DNA from: Plakobranchus ocellatus
Taxonomy: Eukaryota > Mollusca > Gastropoda > Plakobranchidae
Length of the DNA: 42,956 bases
Reading direction: 5' to 3'
Assembly: GCA_019648995.1 (NCBI GenBank)
Contig: BLXT01002152.1
Span: 284,250-327,205 of the forward strand
Under the pieces are notes generated by a model. The model was not told the origin of the DNA, made no database searches, and saw only the letters and a list, made by a program, of their open reading frames with translations. Position numbers and translations under genes: made by a program. Positions 22,283 through 31,783 of the stretch are shown piece by piece (position 1 is the stretch's first letter; each line of letters begins with the position of its first letter).

Positions 22283-23649
22283 CTGTATTCAAGAAGACAT
22301 AAATGTAAAATTATAGACTCTTATTCACATTTTCTAGCACATAATGTTCACTATGAATGAGCTTATGACAATAGAATAAGTCACAACTGAACAAAAACTA
22401 AAAAATAACTTCCAATACTTTTGATACAAAATGTATCTATTGCACAAAGCAGTGAAGAAGTAATAATTCAATTACCCACAAAGATTGCATTTTAACGGAC
22501 AAGCATACCAGCAAAACATTTACTTGTTGCACACACTGGGAAATACAGAATATATCATGAGCACAATTTCACAATTTCCTTAACAACCCCCCCCCCTCAA
22601 AGTCCAAACAATACAGAACCTGGACATGTGTCTACTCGGTCAACCGAGAGTAGCTTCCTGTTCTCTAAAGCTATAACACTTTTAACCCTTTCCAACCTAA
22701 CTGTGTGCTATAGGTGCTAGTCTTAATGGCTAAGGAGCAACTCTGCCCTAAAAAGCTAGTGTCTAAGCCAGGGGACATAACTCTTACGAAAAACATAATT
22801 TCTTTTCGTAATGACTTGTTAAAGCTTGCAAACCTAATATTTTAATGGAGGAAAAATATCATAATTTAGAAAAATAAATGAACTTTCAGAAAATGTATGG
22901 GGGAAAATAAAACTTATTGGGTGAAAAAACTCATAAAACAACATTTTCTCTCTTCGTTTTTCCTTGCTGTAATACTGGTAACAGCCGAGGTGCAAAATTT
23001 TGGTGTGTATTTCATTGAAATTTAACATGAGCAGGAAGCGAAATGAGGAGAAGAAACAAAACTGGAGGGGGGGGGAGCTAATGGTCATAATTGTCCGAAA
23101 TTCCAGCTTTGGGACATTTACAAGTGGTCTTGAAAAGACCTAGATCGAGACACTAGATCTAGATTAGATCTAGGCCTAGATCTACTCGCTGCCGACGCGA
23201 CGACTTTTTTTCTGAGGTTTTTGTTCGATAACGTCGTTTATGCTACATCAGATTCAACATCTTAATTCAAATATCTTTAATAAAATGCGATTAAAGGAAT
23301 TGAAAGGCCACTGAAGCTAGAAACGTATCGAAAAACGGCAAGGAAACGAGGTTCAAACTGTCGAGAATCGGATGTCAGAACGGGCATTTTTACTTTCTCT
23401 TTATTCATTAACGGATAGAGCTAAAAATAAGCGGTTTTCTTTACAGAAGAGCTCAAGTCTCGCAAAATTTGCATAATTATATCTAAGTAACTTGACCCCG
23501 AGACTCCGTTACTATCAGCGATAGTAAACAACGAGGCAATGGAGGACGCTTTAGGTCGCATTCGGTTCGAGGGGTGCATGTTGCATTAGGCTGGACCGGG
23601 CGATGTCGCATTAGGTTGGAAAGGGTTAAAGGTGTACTTAGCAAGTTAC
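22283..23649 (-). other. SAP130: SAP130 intron 16, mostly a piggyBac-like element
   Basis: 1.37-kb GT-AG intron; 940 bp is the non-autonomous element at 22686-23625, which lies 20 bp from the donor of exon 16. Confidence 0.85.
22682..23629. mobile_element. non-autonomous piggyBac-like element with TTAA target sites
   Basis: TTAA (22682-22685) is followed by the terminal repeat CCCTTTCCAACCTAA (22686-22700). The exact reverse complement TTAGGTTGGAAAGGG (23611-23625) is followed by TTAA (23626-23629). TTAA target duplication and CCC..GGG termini are diagnostic of the piggyBac superfamily. The right subterminal region has three related copies of a GCATTAGGYTGGA-type motif (about 23553-23620). 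The right half is CpG-rich compared with the surrounding intron. No transposase frame is present, so it would need a transposase in trans. Perfect repeats and intact target sites suggest fairly recent insertion. Confidence 0.85.
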
Positions 23650-23777
23650 CTCCACGTCTCTCTATTTCTTTCTCCCTGAGTCTTTGCTCTTTAGAAACAT
23701 CATCTCGTTTCTTCATGGGCGCTGTTTCCATTTCATCCTCAGATGAAGAGTTGTCTTTCAATTCTTCATTCGCATGT
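23650..23777 (-). CDS. SAP130: SAP130 exon 16 (residues 909-951)
   Basis: Reads HANEELKDNSSSEDEMETAP then MKKRDDVSKEQRLREKEIER and RG. An acidic Ser-rich stretch followed by a charged Lys/Glu helix corresponds to the ETNSTDDEKS...AEKRKSPPK linker of human SAP130. The serines in SSSEDE fit casein kinase 2 sites. Acceptor CCCTTGTACAG, donor GAG|GTAACT; phase 2 in, phase 1 out. Confidence 0.92.
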
Positions 23778-24127
23778 CTGTACAAGGGAGAGAAACCAAC
23801 ATTTGAAATAATGGACATAATTTTGAAGTGAATTTTAAAAAAAATATTAAAAAAAAAAGGCCTTACAATTTTGACATACTTGAGGAACAATCGACTGAGG
23901 TAATTTTTTTAAAACTGTGGAAATCAACAATTAACCCCTGAACAGCCAAAAAATGACTCATTAAAGGACGACTTATTTATCAGAGTGTATCTTAAAGGAT
24001 TTGACAGTAACATTTTCATTTTTTCATTTCATACTTGTGTACCTATTTGCAATATAAAAATGGCTTATTTTTTCTATAAAAAAAAAATATAAAAAAAAAA
24101 AAAAAAAAAGAGGAATAACAGACTCAC
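23778..24127 (-). other. SAP130: SAP130 intron 15
   Basis: 350-bp GT-AG intron (donor TTT|GTGAGT) with A/T runs including a long A-rich tract at 24080-24108. No element seen. Confidence 0.85.
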
Positions 24128-24236
24128 AAAGATTGCTTCCTTGCTCTCTTGCGTGGTGAGGCCTCCGAGAGACTGCCTGTGTGACTCACAGCCGGAGATG
24201 CAGGGATGTTGTTCACATGGGAGGTCTGGCTTGGAC
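24128..24236 (-). CDS. SAP130: SAP130 exon 15 (residues 873-908)
   Basis: Reads GPSQTSHVNNIPASPAVSHT then GSLSEASPRKRARKQS. ASPRKRARKQ is nearly identical to ASPRKKPRKQ of human SAP130 and is a likely nuclear localisation signal just before the C-terminal domain. Acceptor GTATTCTCAG; phase 1 in, phase 2 out. Confidence 0.94.
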
Positions 24237-24815
24237 CTGAGAATACAAAATGGTATTGAACACCTGACACATTTTTTTTTCAATAAAAACCATGCAGTTT
24301 TATGACCAATTAAAAAGTAAACAAAGTGTGTTCATCTTCATGAAAACCTTTACTTCGCCGAGAGGAATACCACTAATTAGAATTTTCTTTTCTTTTTCAA
24401 AAGTTTGATAAAGGTACAATTTAATGTTTTTATGATCGTTGCCATAGTAATGAGAATAAATATTTCTTTGCTTTTTTCAATACCATCTGCTTTGATGCCA
24501 AATTGTAATTTTTTTTCAAAAATATTTGTTTGATGACATATTGAATTGGTAATAGGTATGCACAGCAGTAGAGCTCACTTTACATGGCTTTGATTTTTAA
24601 CTAAATCAAAATGAAATTTGCCAACTTCAGAAAATTTCCAATCTTTGAAAATAAAAAACCACTATAAAATATTCACTCACATTGCAAAAGGCAAATTTTT
24701 GTTCACAGTGGACCTCTATGCTTAAAAATAAAATCCACTAAAACTCATGCAATTTTTTTGTTTGTTGTTTTGACTTAGTATTTTAGACGAATGAAAGCTT
24801 AGGACAAACACTTAC
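24237..24815 (-). other. SAP130: SAP130 intron 14
   Basis: 579-bp AT-rich GT-AG intron (donor GTAAGT); nothing recognisable inside. Confidence 0.85.
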
Positions 24816-24946
24816 CATTTTCCATGCCCTCCTCTCCCTCGCCCTTTGACTTATCATTATGATTATTGGTAGGTGTGGTGGCATCATTGGATGACAGAGC
24901 CGTGTCTGTAGACGACTGGCTATTTTCACTCATTGGAGAATAATTT
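24816..24946 (-). CDS. SAP130: SAP130 exon 14 (residues 829-872)
   Basis: Reads NYSPMSENSQSSTDTALSSN then DATTPTNNHNDKSKGEGEEG and MEN: a polar Ser/Thr/Asn linker with an acidic end, no conserved motif. The exon is supported by the open frame, acceptor TTTTCCATCCAG, donor ATG|GTAAGT and correct phases (2 in, 1 out). Confidence 0.88.
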
Positions 24947-26173
24947 CTGGATGGAAAAGAATTGAAGAAAAAAAAAATTTAAACAAGCCCAAGGATATTT
25001 TTTTGGTTTTGATTTTCAAACACCATATAAATTTTAAGTAGGGAATTTGAATGATAACAGTTCTATTTTATCTAACACTATAGATTTACATACAGCCTCA
25101 CTCACATACTCAATAACTTGGCCTAATCAGAATGCTTTGAAGGTTTGGTCACACCAGATATTCAAATTTTGCCTAACTTTAAAATGTAGAAGTTTTCAAT
25201 ATGGATCATAGTTTGGCCTAACACCAATAAATCTATGCCAAAGCTCTGACCTAGAGGTGGAAATATACCTCAATCTACATTTAGGTTGGATCAAGCTGGA
25301 CTTACATGATATTGATGTATCATTATTTAGACCTAAATAAAATCTCAATCGCAAGCCGGTCTTCATCTAGACCCTATAAATTTATTAATCATAATGAGTC
25401 TTCTCATTCTTAAGTCACAGAATGTCAGAGCCAGACTGTCACAACTTTTGGAGAATTGAGTTAGCTCTACAATCTAGCCCTTGGTGGTGTAATAAAAATC
25501 AACCAGAATAAAACTGCACACTTTAATCAGTCCTATTGTTGGTAAGAGCATAGCTTGTCTCAACTGAGTGGAATCAAGCATTAAGATTTTGGTATCGAAT
25601 AAACAATGCCAGATCACAATATCGAGAGAAATGTAGTGAAATATCAAAGACATCTTATTCCAGAGTTGTGTCCCATATTCCCCATTTATCCTTCAAAAAA
25701 AATTCCACATGGTTGGCCATTTTGAAAAAAGAAGCGTAAAACAATTCCTACAAACCACACTTCATTTGCACTGCAGCAGGCGAAACGTCCTATTTTTCTG
25801 TCACAAAACCAAAAAATCATATTGGCTGGCAGGTCTGAAGTTGTCTTACAAAATAAGTGCAATCTTAGATACAGGATCCCCACCAAATCCTTGAAATTCT
25901 TTTCAAGACCCCTATTCACAAGTTCAAAAAAGGTCACCATGCAGAAAAAAAAAAAAACAGGCTATATACGTAAGTGCCGTACTCTTAGACATATTTTGTC
26001 TATTATTCTTCAATCGTCGACACTTAAGGTAACATAAAAGATGTTACTATTTATTTTAGTTTGACATCTAACTTCTTGAAATTCTTGACATCTGTTGATT
26101 AAAACAGCCTCTCTTGATAAATATTCTATAACTTCTTCATCCAGAAGGGCCTTGTTTATCCATGTCACTCGGA

Positions 26174-26283
26174 NNNNNNNNNNNNNNNNNNNNNNNNNNN
26201 NNNNNNNNNNNNNNNNNNNNNNNNNNNNNNNNNNNNNNNNNNNNNNNNNNNNNNNNNNNNNNNNNNNNNNNNNNNNNNNNNNN
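26174..26283. other. assembly gap (110 N)
   Basis: Run of N within the SAP130 intron. Frames crossing it are artefacts. Confidence 1.
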
Positions 26284-26401
26284 AATGGATTTGTTTTTCT
26301 CCTCTCTTATGTTCCAAACTTAAAATTTTATTTCTAATCACAAAATTTAAAGCACTTTATAAACTATACAAATAACTATTTACAGGATGCCCTTTCCAAC
26401 C

Positions 26402-26557
26402 CTACAGTAACTTTAAAGCAGACTCCTCCCCAATCTTCTTAAAAATTGAGGCAATCTCTTCCTCTTTCTCATTGGCTGCTTTTCTGAGAGCATTAGCTGA
26501 TGACAATGTAGACTTCAGATCTAGCTCAAATCGGGCTTGGTTAAAAAAGAGTATCTC
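26402..26557 (-). CDS. unidentified coding-like frame, possible terminal exon or gene relic
   Basis: Open for 51 codons after an upstream stop (26558-26560) and ending in TAG. It reads EILFFNQARFELDLKSTLSS then ANALRKAANEKEEEIASIFK and KIGEESALKLL. There is no start codon, so it would have to be an exon or a relic. Composition is strikingly protein-like: an amphipathic, Lys/Glu-rich helical pattern unlike the surrounding AT-rich intron. A pyrimidine run (CTCTTTTTT) upstream followed by AAG gives a mediocre acceptor near 26536. It does not fit in phase with SAP130 exon 13. I do not recognise the family. It could be the last exon of a nested gene whose earlier exons are lost or unseen, or a retroposed fragment. 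Confidence 0.35.
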   Translation of the reverse strand, partial: EILFFNQARFELDLKSTLSSANALRKAANEKEEEIASIFKKIGEESALKLL

Positions 26558-26837
26558 CTAGATCTAATATCCAGACCTAACAATAATTTGTGTGTAGATC
26601 TAGACTCAAGCAGGAAGCGACATAGTGAGAGAGGGAGAGGTTCAGCAAGACTTAATGACAGATAAAATGAGAGAAAGAGCTACAGAAAGTCAGTCAGAGA
26701 GAGGGATGCAGAGAAAGAGACAAAGAGACCGCAATAAGAAGATATCATGGAAAAGTTCATTAAAAGAGACATTCAATCGATAAATAAATATAATGAGACA
26801 GATAGTTACATTTCATAAGAATGATAAAAGAGACAAC

Positions 26838-26842
<5 letters not shown>

Positions 26843-26899
<57 letters not shown>

Positions 26900-26902
26900 A
26901 GG
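26843..26902. repeat. (GA)n microsatellite
   Basis: About 25 GA units then GGGA repeats, in a longer GA-rich neighbourhood from about 26625. Confidence 0.95.
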
Positions 26903-27326
26903 GACCATGTTTAACTGTTTCATCCTACTTATAACTAGTGTATTAAAAGCACACACAGTCGGCACCTCAAGTTTCTTTGAAAATAGTTCACAGGCTAACT
27001 AGAGGATTGGGGAAACAACCTTTGATTTCTTTGATCTTTTGCCGACATGGTGAACTTCCTACACTAGGCCTGGTACTGCATCATGCAAATACTACCATAG
27101 TTTTAATACATTGTACTTTTTAAACACTTCTCTGCTCAAGGGGGAGGGGGGGATAAAAGGCTTTTTTTTCCCTAAACATTGGTTAGGATCGGGCATTAGC
27201 ATTACAAGTTGCGGGTGCTGTGGATAAGTATGGCGAAAAACATAGCAGACTAAACCAAACAAATTAGACTGAATTTAGGATTATTGGGTAAAATAAAGCG
27301 TAACGTTGGCAGATCTGCTTCTGATG

Positions 27327-27352
27327 CTAATAATAACAATAATAATAATAAA
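27327..27352. repeat. (AAT)n microsatellite
   Basis: AATAATAAC followed by further AAT units in the SAP130 intron. Confidence 0.85.
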
Positions 27353-27659
27353 ACGTTTTCATTCACGCACTGACGCGAAGCTTTCAGCCAGCCAACAAAA
27401 AGGTAGAATGGAGAGTCAAATCGCGTCAAAATGCATGCCTGCATTGTCTCCTAAGCTAGCCCAACGACATGCACGGACTGCTCAAGGCGAATGATAAATT
27501 GATAGCAAATGGCAGTGCAGCATAGGACTAGGAGTCGAAAGCTATAGGTATTGTAGGATCGGTTCCGAGATCAGATCTTGTCAATAGGCCCAAGGCCTAT
27601 CAAAGGGAGAAAAAAGAAACTACTGCACGCGGCCATACAAAAAAAAAAGTCAAACAAAA

Positions 27660-27760
27660 GTCGGATTTCGGGGGGTTAATTTTGTTTTTCCCCACTTCCC
27701 AACCCATCACAAAATTCCCGACTTTTTCCCGATTTCACGACCCAGCAGGGACCCTGTAGA
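27660..27760 (-). mobile_element. fragment resembling a DNA-transposon end
   Basis: On the - strand it reads TACAGGGTCCCTGCTGGGTC, then GTGAAATCGGGAAAAAGTCGG and GAATTTTGTG. A CAGGGT...-type terminus followed by alternating GGAAAA/GGGAAT phrases is typical of ends of a widespread class of hAT-like non-autonomous elements in animals. No partner end was identified, so this is tentative. Confidence 0.3.
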
Positions 27761-28024
27761 TATGCATGACTAACTTTAAATGAAAACTATAGTAGAGGGA
27801 TGGCTCAATTTTTTATAGATGGTTTAGACTCTCTATCACAAGAATTTTATTTCTTTTGTGAAAATCTGTAACTTGAATAAAGTGCTATTCTTTGGAAGAA
27901 TCCTTTTCTTTTAGACTGGACCCCTGCTTTGAGTGGAACATCTACACTTTAATTTCATATCCTTTACAAACAGCTCTACAATTATTGATCTGTTCAATTT
28001 CTTCTCGTTACTGCATGGACATAC

Positions 28025-28168
28025 TTGGTGGAGATTTTTGGTGTGGGAGAACTTCCACTGGTTGTGTTGCTGCTGATTGTGGTGCTTGTCGTATCAACAC
28101 GTGGAGGGCTGTGACACCTGTGATCCTGATTCAAGTTAAAGTTGGGCTTTCGTATGACTACACCAGCC
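28025..28168 (-). CDS. SAP130: SAP130 exon 13 (residues 781-828)
   Basis: Reads AGVVIRKPNFNLNQDHRCHS then PPRVDTTSTTISSNTTSGSS and PTPKISTK. It follows the SSPRPSILRK motif as in human SAP130, then becomes Ser/Thr-rich. It is 144 bases, phase 2 at both ends. Acceptor TTTCTTGCCAG, donor CAA|GTATGT. Confidence 0.9.
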
Positions 28169-28536
28169 CTGGCAAGAAACAACATAGCACAATAAATAAA
28201 CTGACAGATTTAATCATTCTGAGAAACCTATCAAATATCTGTGCAGTGTCACAACAAAAGCAGAAGTCTTGCATCGGGAAATACTTGAAAACGGATATGG
28301 TAATGATAATTATTTCCTGTATTACAGTGTCATAATCTCTAGGTAATATGAACTCTCAATGAAAGTCTACATGGAAACTTAAAATGCTCAAAGAAAACCC
28401 TAAGGATCTAAAAAGAAGAACCTGAGATGTTGCGACCATTGTCTCATATCTCATTCTGACCAGCATAATAAGGCAGAGATAAATTACAACACGTGAGTTC
28501 AACTATAGGATCTCACACAAGAGTGAAAACACTTAC
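28169..28536 (-). other. SAP130: SAP130 intron 12
   Basis: 368-bp GT-AG intron (donor GTAAGT); nothing recognisable inside. The + strand frame over 27892-28335 overlaps exon 13 in antisense and has no motif. Confidence 0.85.
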
Positions 28537-28723
28537 GGTTCACTGGTACGTTTCCTGAGTATGCTTGGCCTTGGGGAGGAACTGGGATTGCTCACAGGGA
28601 CAGCACTCAGCCCTCCAGACTGACCAGTGCCCATCCCTCCTCCACCGCCTGCCATATGAGACTGTACTCCGACAGAAGCAGTGTAAACATTCCCAGACGC
28701 TGCTGACTGTCTTGACAAGTTAG
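28537..28723 (-). CDS. SAP130: SAP130 exon 12 (residues 719-780)
   Basis: Reads NLSRQSAASGNVYTASVGVQ ... SHMAGGGGGMGTGQ ... VPVSNPSSSPRPSILRKRTSEP. SSPRPSILRK is an exact match to the signature in human SAP130 (SSPRPSILRKK). A Gly run (GGGGGMG) precedes it. Acceptor TTTGCTTTCAG, donor ACC|GTAAGT; phase 1 in, phase 2 out. Confidence 0.95.
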
Positions 28724-29095
28724 CTGAAAGCAAAATTTTGGATGAGCACTCTAAGCATACATAAAACAACATGCTTTCCATCATGCAGGAGGGATTTTTA
28801 AACTGATTTTCACGAGTGACAGAACATAATGGCAATTAAAAAAGAAAATTAACAGAAAACATCAAACATCATATTTAAAAATTTGTAAGTAATTGTTCTA
28901 CTTTTTGCCCCAGTAGTGTTGTCAACTTTGACAATATTTATTCTGATACTGTGTGCTAGTTATTGTTTTGTACATTTAAACCAATTTGTATACGGCCCAA
29001 GAAATCTACTCTTTATTTCTTCCTTTTTAAGTTAGGAATCCTTCTTATGAAAAATTTTAAATAGTTTCATATATCATTTAAAAACGGCTTCTCAC
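28724..29095 (-). other. SAP130: SAP130 intron 11
   Basis: 372-bp GT-AG intron (donor TTAA|GTGAGA); AT-rich, nothing recognisable. Confidence 0.85.
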
Positions 29096-29293
29096 TTAAT
29101 TTCTCAGCGACAAGATTGCCTGGGATTGAAGCTCCACTGAGCGCAGGATGCAGCACAGCTCCCTGTGGATGGTGTTGCTGTCTGTGAGGGTCCACCATCA
29201 TCATGGTGCCACCAGCTGCTGCAGCACTCAATCTTAGGTTAGGAGTCGCTGACGACACAGGCAGAGCTGTCAAAGTGGAGTTCTGGGCTTGCA
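29096..29293 (-). CDS. SAP130: SAP130 exon 11 (residues 653-718)
   Basis: Reads QAQNSTLTALPVSSATPNLR then LSAAAAGGTMMMVDPHRQQH and HPQGAVLHPALSGASIPGNL. It is a low-complexity Ala/His/Gln region with the NPMQLMTVD-like TMMMVDP phrase of the family. It is 198 bases, phase 1 at both ends. Acceptor GTCTTCTTAG; the donor AA|GTGAGA is not strong. Confidence 0.9.
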
Positions 29294-29979
29294 CTAAGAA
29301 GACAAAAAAATTAAAAGCAATTCTTAAAAAGTATGTACATATATATTATTATATATAACCTGTGGTTAATCAATCCAAAATATATATTGCGAATAATTCA
29401 GATTTCTTTTGATGAGGATTTTCACTTTCACCTTGACTCGGCTCTACAACTTCATGAGCTGCTCAATTTTTTTCTTGGCAAAGAGAAAGCGGGTTTAAAA
29501 CTGCACTTTCTCACCCATTTTCACTTCAAAGCTCTATTCTAGCCATTGAAGAGTCATGAATTTCCCCTCAAAACCGACATCTTTATTGAAGTGGTCTACT
29601 CTAGAATTGATTGCACTTGGTCATTTTGAAGTTCAGTTCTGACCATTATAGACATATTTATTGTAATGGTCCATTTCTTTGAATTTAAGTCAATCATTTC
29701 AAAGCTCCATTCTGACAATTGCAAAGCACACTTCAATACACAGGTTGATATGTTTATTGAAATTGAAAAGCATAATTAAGTGAAATAATTGCTAAGCTTT
29801 ATTTCAGCCATTGGATTTACACTTCGCCTCCACAAATACAAATTAAATATTTAAATAATCTGCTCATTTGGATTGAAATCAGCTCTTTAAAATCAAAGAC
29901 TTGAATTTTTGCCATAAATGTTAACTTCCTTGATCTAGTTTAGACATTAGAAGTAAAGGCAAACTGTCCTAAAACTCAC
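29294..29979 (-). other. SAP130: SAP130 intron 10, with a decayed tandem array
   Basis: 686-bp GT-AG intron. Most of 29515-29820 is a decayed roughly 100-bp tandem repeat. Confidence 0.85.
29515..29820. repeat. strongly decayed ~100-bp tandem repeat
   Basis: Three to four units in which TTTCAAAGCTCYATTCTGRC-CATTG variants (29524, 29627, 29698, 29793) alternate with TTTATTGAARTGG variants (29582, 29657, 29753). Divergence is high, so the array is old. Confidence 0.6.
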
Positions 29980-30161
29980 CTTTGCCATGGGCTGGAAGAA
30001 GAGCAAATGCGTTAGGACCAGGCCTGACAATTGTAGGAGCTCCAGGTTGGCTAACTAATGGGGATTGTGACACATGCTGGTAGACAATATGCTGATACCA
30101 CATAGGGTCATCAGGACCAATGCCAATCTGCTGCTGGTGTGGCTGAGTGAGGCCCCCAGGT
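29980..30161 (-). CDS. SAP130: SAP130 exon 10 (residues 592-652)
   Basis: Reads PGGLTQPHQQQIGIGPDDPM then WYQHIVYQHVSQSPLVSQPG and APTIVRPGPNAFALLPAHGK. It has an aromatic/His-rich core (MWYQHIVYQHV) in an otherwise low-complexity part, at about the place of the FQYFLPTYPPSAYP stretch of human SAP130. Acceptor TATGTGTCCAG, donor AAG|GTGAGT; phase 2 in, phase 1 out. Confidence 0.92.
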
Positions 30162-30813
30162 CTGGACACATAACAGGATAAAATATAAAGATTTTTATAC
30201 ATGACATAGAAACCTGTTTCTTGGCAGATGTTTATATGACATGAAAACATTTTAGGCTACTAAATCAGAGATCCAAGGTCAGAATCCCAGTCTAAGCCAA
30301 GTCAATTTTTCATTGATCCTCTGTGTCCACCCAGCACTATATAAGTAGCTAGGTCTCTCAACATTGGCAAAAGTAAAGGCATAGAGGAAAGCAAAGACAA
30401 ACTACCTCATAATGGCGTATGCCAAGAACAATCAGGATCCTAATCATAATTCCCCGATGCTTGGACTAAGTGTGGGACCCCTTACTTAATTTTACACCTA
30501 AGAAATGTTCAAGTTTCCATTTTTCCATCCGAGCCTCAAAAACAAAGGTAAAATCTTTTGCAGGCAAGTTAGAAATAAAAAAAAAAAACGAAAACAAGAA
30601 CCCGCCCTCACACACTTTTTCTGAAGTGAATCTTCATCTCACTTTCTCAACCTCATTCCATACTTTCCAATTAACCTTGCCTTCCCTAAATACTTCCAGT
30701 ATTAACAATGGTATGGCATGAACATCTCGATAAAATTAAACCAGCAACAACCTCTCTTGCTCAGAGAGATCATTTTACATCTTTTTTCTTCCCTAAAATT
30801 ATTAAGATCATAC
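30162..30813 (-). other. SAP130: SAP130 intron 9, with SINE copy B
   Basis: 652-bp GT-AG intron, a third of it the SINE at 30250-30486, inserted antisense to SAP130. Confidence 0.85.
30250..30486 (+). mobile_element. tRNA-derived SINE, copy B
   Basis: Same order of blocks as copy A at 14988-15186: GGCTACTAAATCAGAG, a decayed B box (GGTCAGAATCCCAG), GTAGCTAGGTCTCTCAACA, AAAAGTAAAGGC, and the 3' core GTATGCCAAGAACAATCAGG ... TTCCCCGATGCTTGGACTAAGTGTGGGACCCC. Many of the differences are C/T or G/A transitions, as expected for decay. It carries extra sequence between the body and the core. It is inserted in the intron in the sense opposite to SAP130. Confidence 0.8.
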
Positions 30814-30908
30814 CTGTTGTCAGTGTGTGATACAGCTGTTGGTGCCGTGTTCCCATGGCCAGAAGTAGTCAAACTAGTCATTGGAATAATAGTTCCAGAG
30901 GACCTAGC
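30814..30908 (-). CDS. SAP130: SAP130 exon 9 (residues 561-591)
   Basis: Reads ARSSGTIIPMTSLTTSGHGN then TAPTAVSHTDNR. The HTDNR end is reminiscent of the ETRSDNRPS segment of human SAP130. Acceptor TTTTGTTCAG, donor CAG|GTATGA; phase 0 in, phase 2 out (95 bases). Confidence 0.92.
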
Positions 30909-31472
30909 CTGAACAAAATGAAGCAACAGTGCAGTGAAATTTGTTATCCAAAGGATTACCTTGTAAGTGTAATGATCTTTATGGGAAATTTTTCTTCTGG
31001 CATCTTGCTTCAAAAAAATAAGTCTCCATTTGAAAAAGAACAAAAATTCTTTCTGGAGATACAAAAATACCATTTACTTAAGTTATTGTTGGACAATGAC
31101 ACTGACAGTACTTTACAATGTTGACACGATCAACACTGTCCCATCCTTTGAGGAGCTTCTCTTTTCAAGACACAATGTAGATAAAAGTAAAAGTATTTTA
31201 AAAAATGATTCACATTTAGTTACTTTGTGTCAAAACATTTAATATCTGTAACATGAGGGCAAATGCTGGTAAAAACGGCCATAGCTTGCAATTCTTTATA
31301 ACTGAATTTAAAAAATGAAGTAGAACTTCACATTGGTTTGGTTTCAGTCTTTCCCTACATATGCAATTCTTTTCTATCTTCAACATTCAGCAATATTTCA
31401 TGCATTAATACATTTAGCTGATGTAGATGGGCCATATTTACTGGCACTGAAATTCCACGTGCGAATTCTTAC
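30909..31472 (-). other. SAP130: SAP130 intron 8
   Basis: 564-bp GT-AG intron (donor CAG|GTAAGA); no feature seen. + strand frames here are unsupported. Confidence 0.85.
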
Positions 31473-31783
31473 CTGAAAATCTGGGGTAATGATAATTCCA
31501 CCATTGGAGGACTGAGACACAGAGAGACCTGCAAGCTCCTGCCGGCCAGTGGTAGATTCCACAAGTGGGGCTCCAGCAGGACTGAATGAACTTGATGATA
31601 ATGTCAAGGGTAAAGATGTTGGTAATGAGGATATTGCCATGGCTGTGGGTAATGTTGATACAGATGAAGCTACAGAGGTTGCTGAAGATGCCGCTGCTGC
31701 TGATGAAACAATGTGCGAGTGGACTGATGCAGATACCAATGGAATGCTGCCTGCCACATGTTGCCTCTGTGGAGTTACTTTGG
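31473..31783 (-). CDS. SAP130: SAP130 exon 8 (residues 457-560)
   Basis: Reads KVTPQRQHVAGSIPLVSASV, then a Ser/Ala/Thr-rich stretch (SSAAAASSATSVASSVSTLP), then SSSSFSPAGAPLVESTTGRQ and SNGGIIITPDFQ. KV.PQ..H..G.IP.V is close to the KVVPQQITHTSPRI phrase and IIxxPDF to the IQPDY phrase of human SAP130. Acceptor TTTCATCCAG, donor CAG|GTAAGA; phase 1 in, phase 0 out. Confidence 0.93.

Larger units (their letters stand above)
24947..28024 (-). other. SAP130: SAP130 intron 13, the longest in the coding part
   Basis: 3.08 kb, donor GTATGT. It contains the 110-N gap, an unidentified 51-codon - strand frame (26402-26557), a GA microsatellite, an AAT repeat and a transposon-end-like stretch near 27660-27760. 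The stretch 25000-26170 shows no supported feature. An additional exon inside the gap cannot be ruled out. Confidence 0.75.

Noticed and set aside
23483..23650. Extension of the SAP130 exon 16 frame past its donor
   Set aside because: The frame continues into the piggyBac-like element by chance; the GTAACT donor and in-phase joining to exon 17 restore the conserved EYTDEEG block.
25686..26037. Overlapping frames of 60-84 codons on both strands
   Set aside because: No recognisable motif, no splice support, and both strands are equally open, suggesting low stop density by chance.
26095..26337. 80-codon frame across the gap
   Set aside because: Mostly N; artefact.
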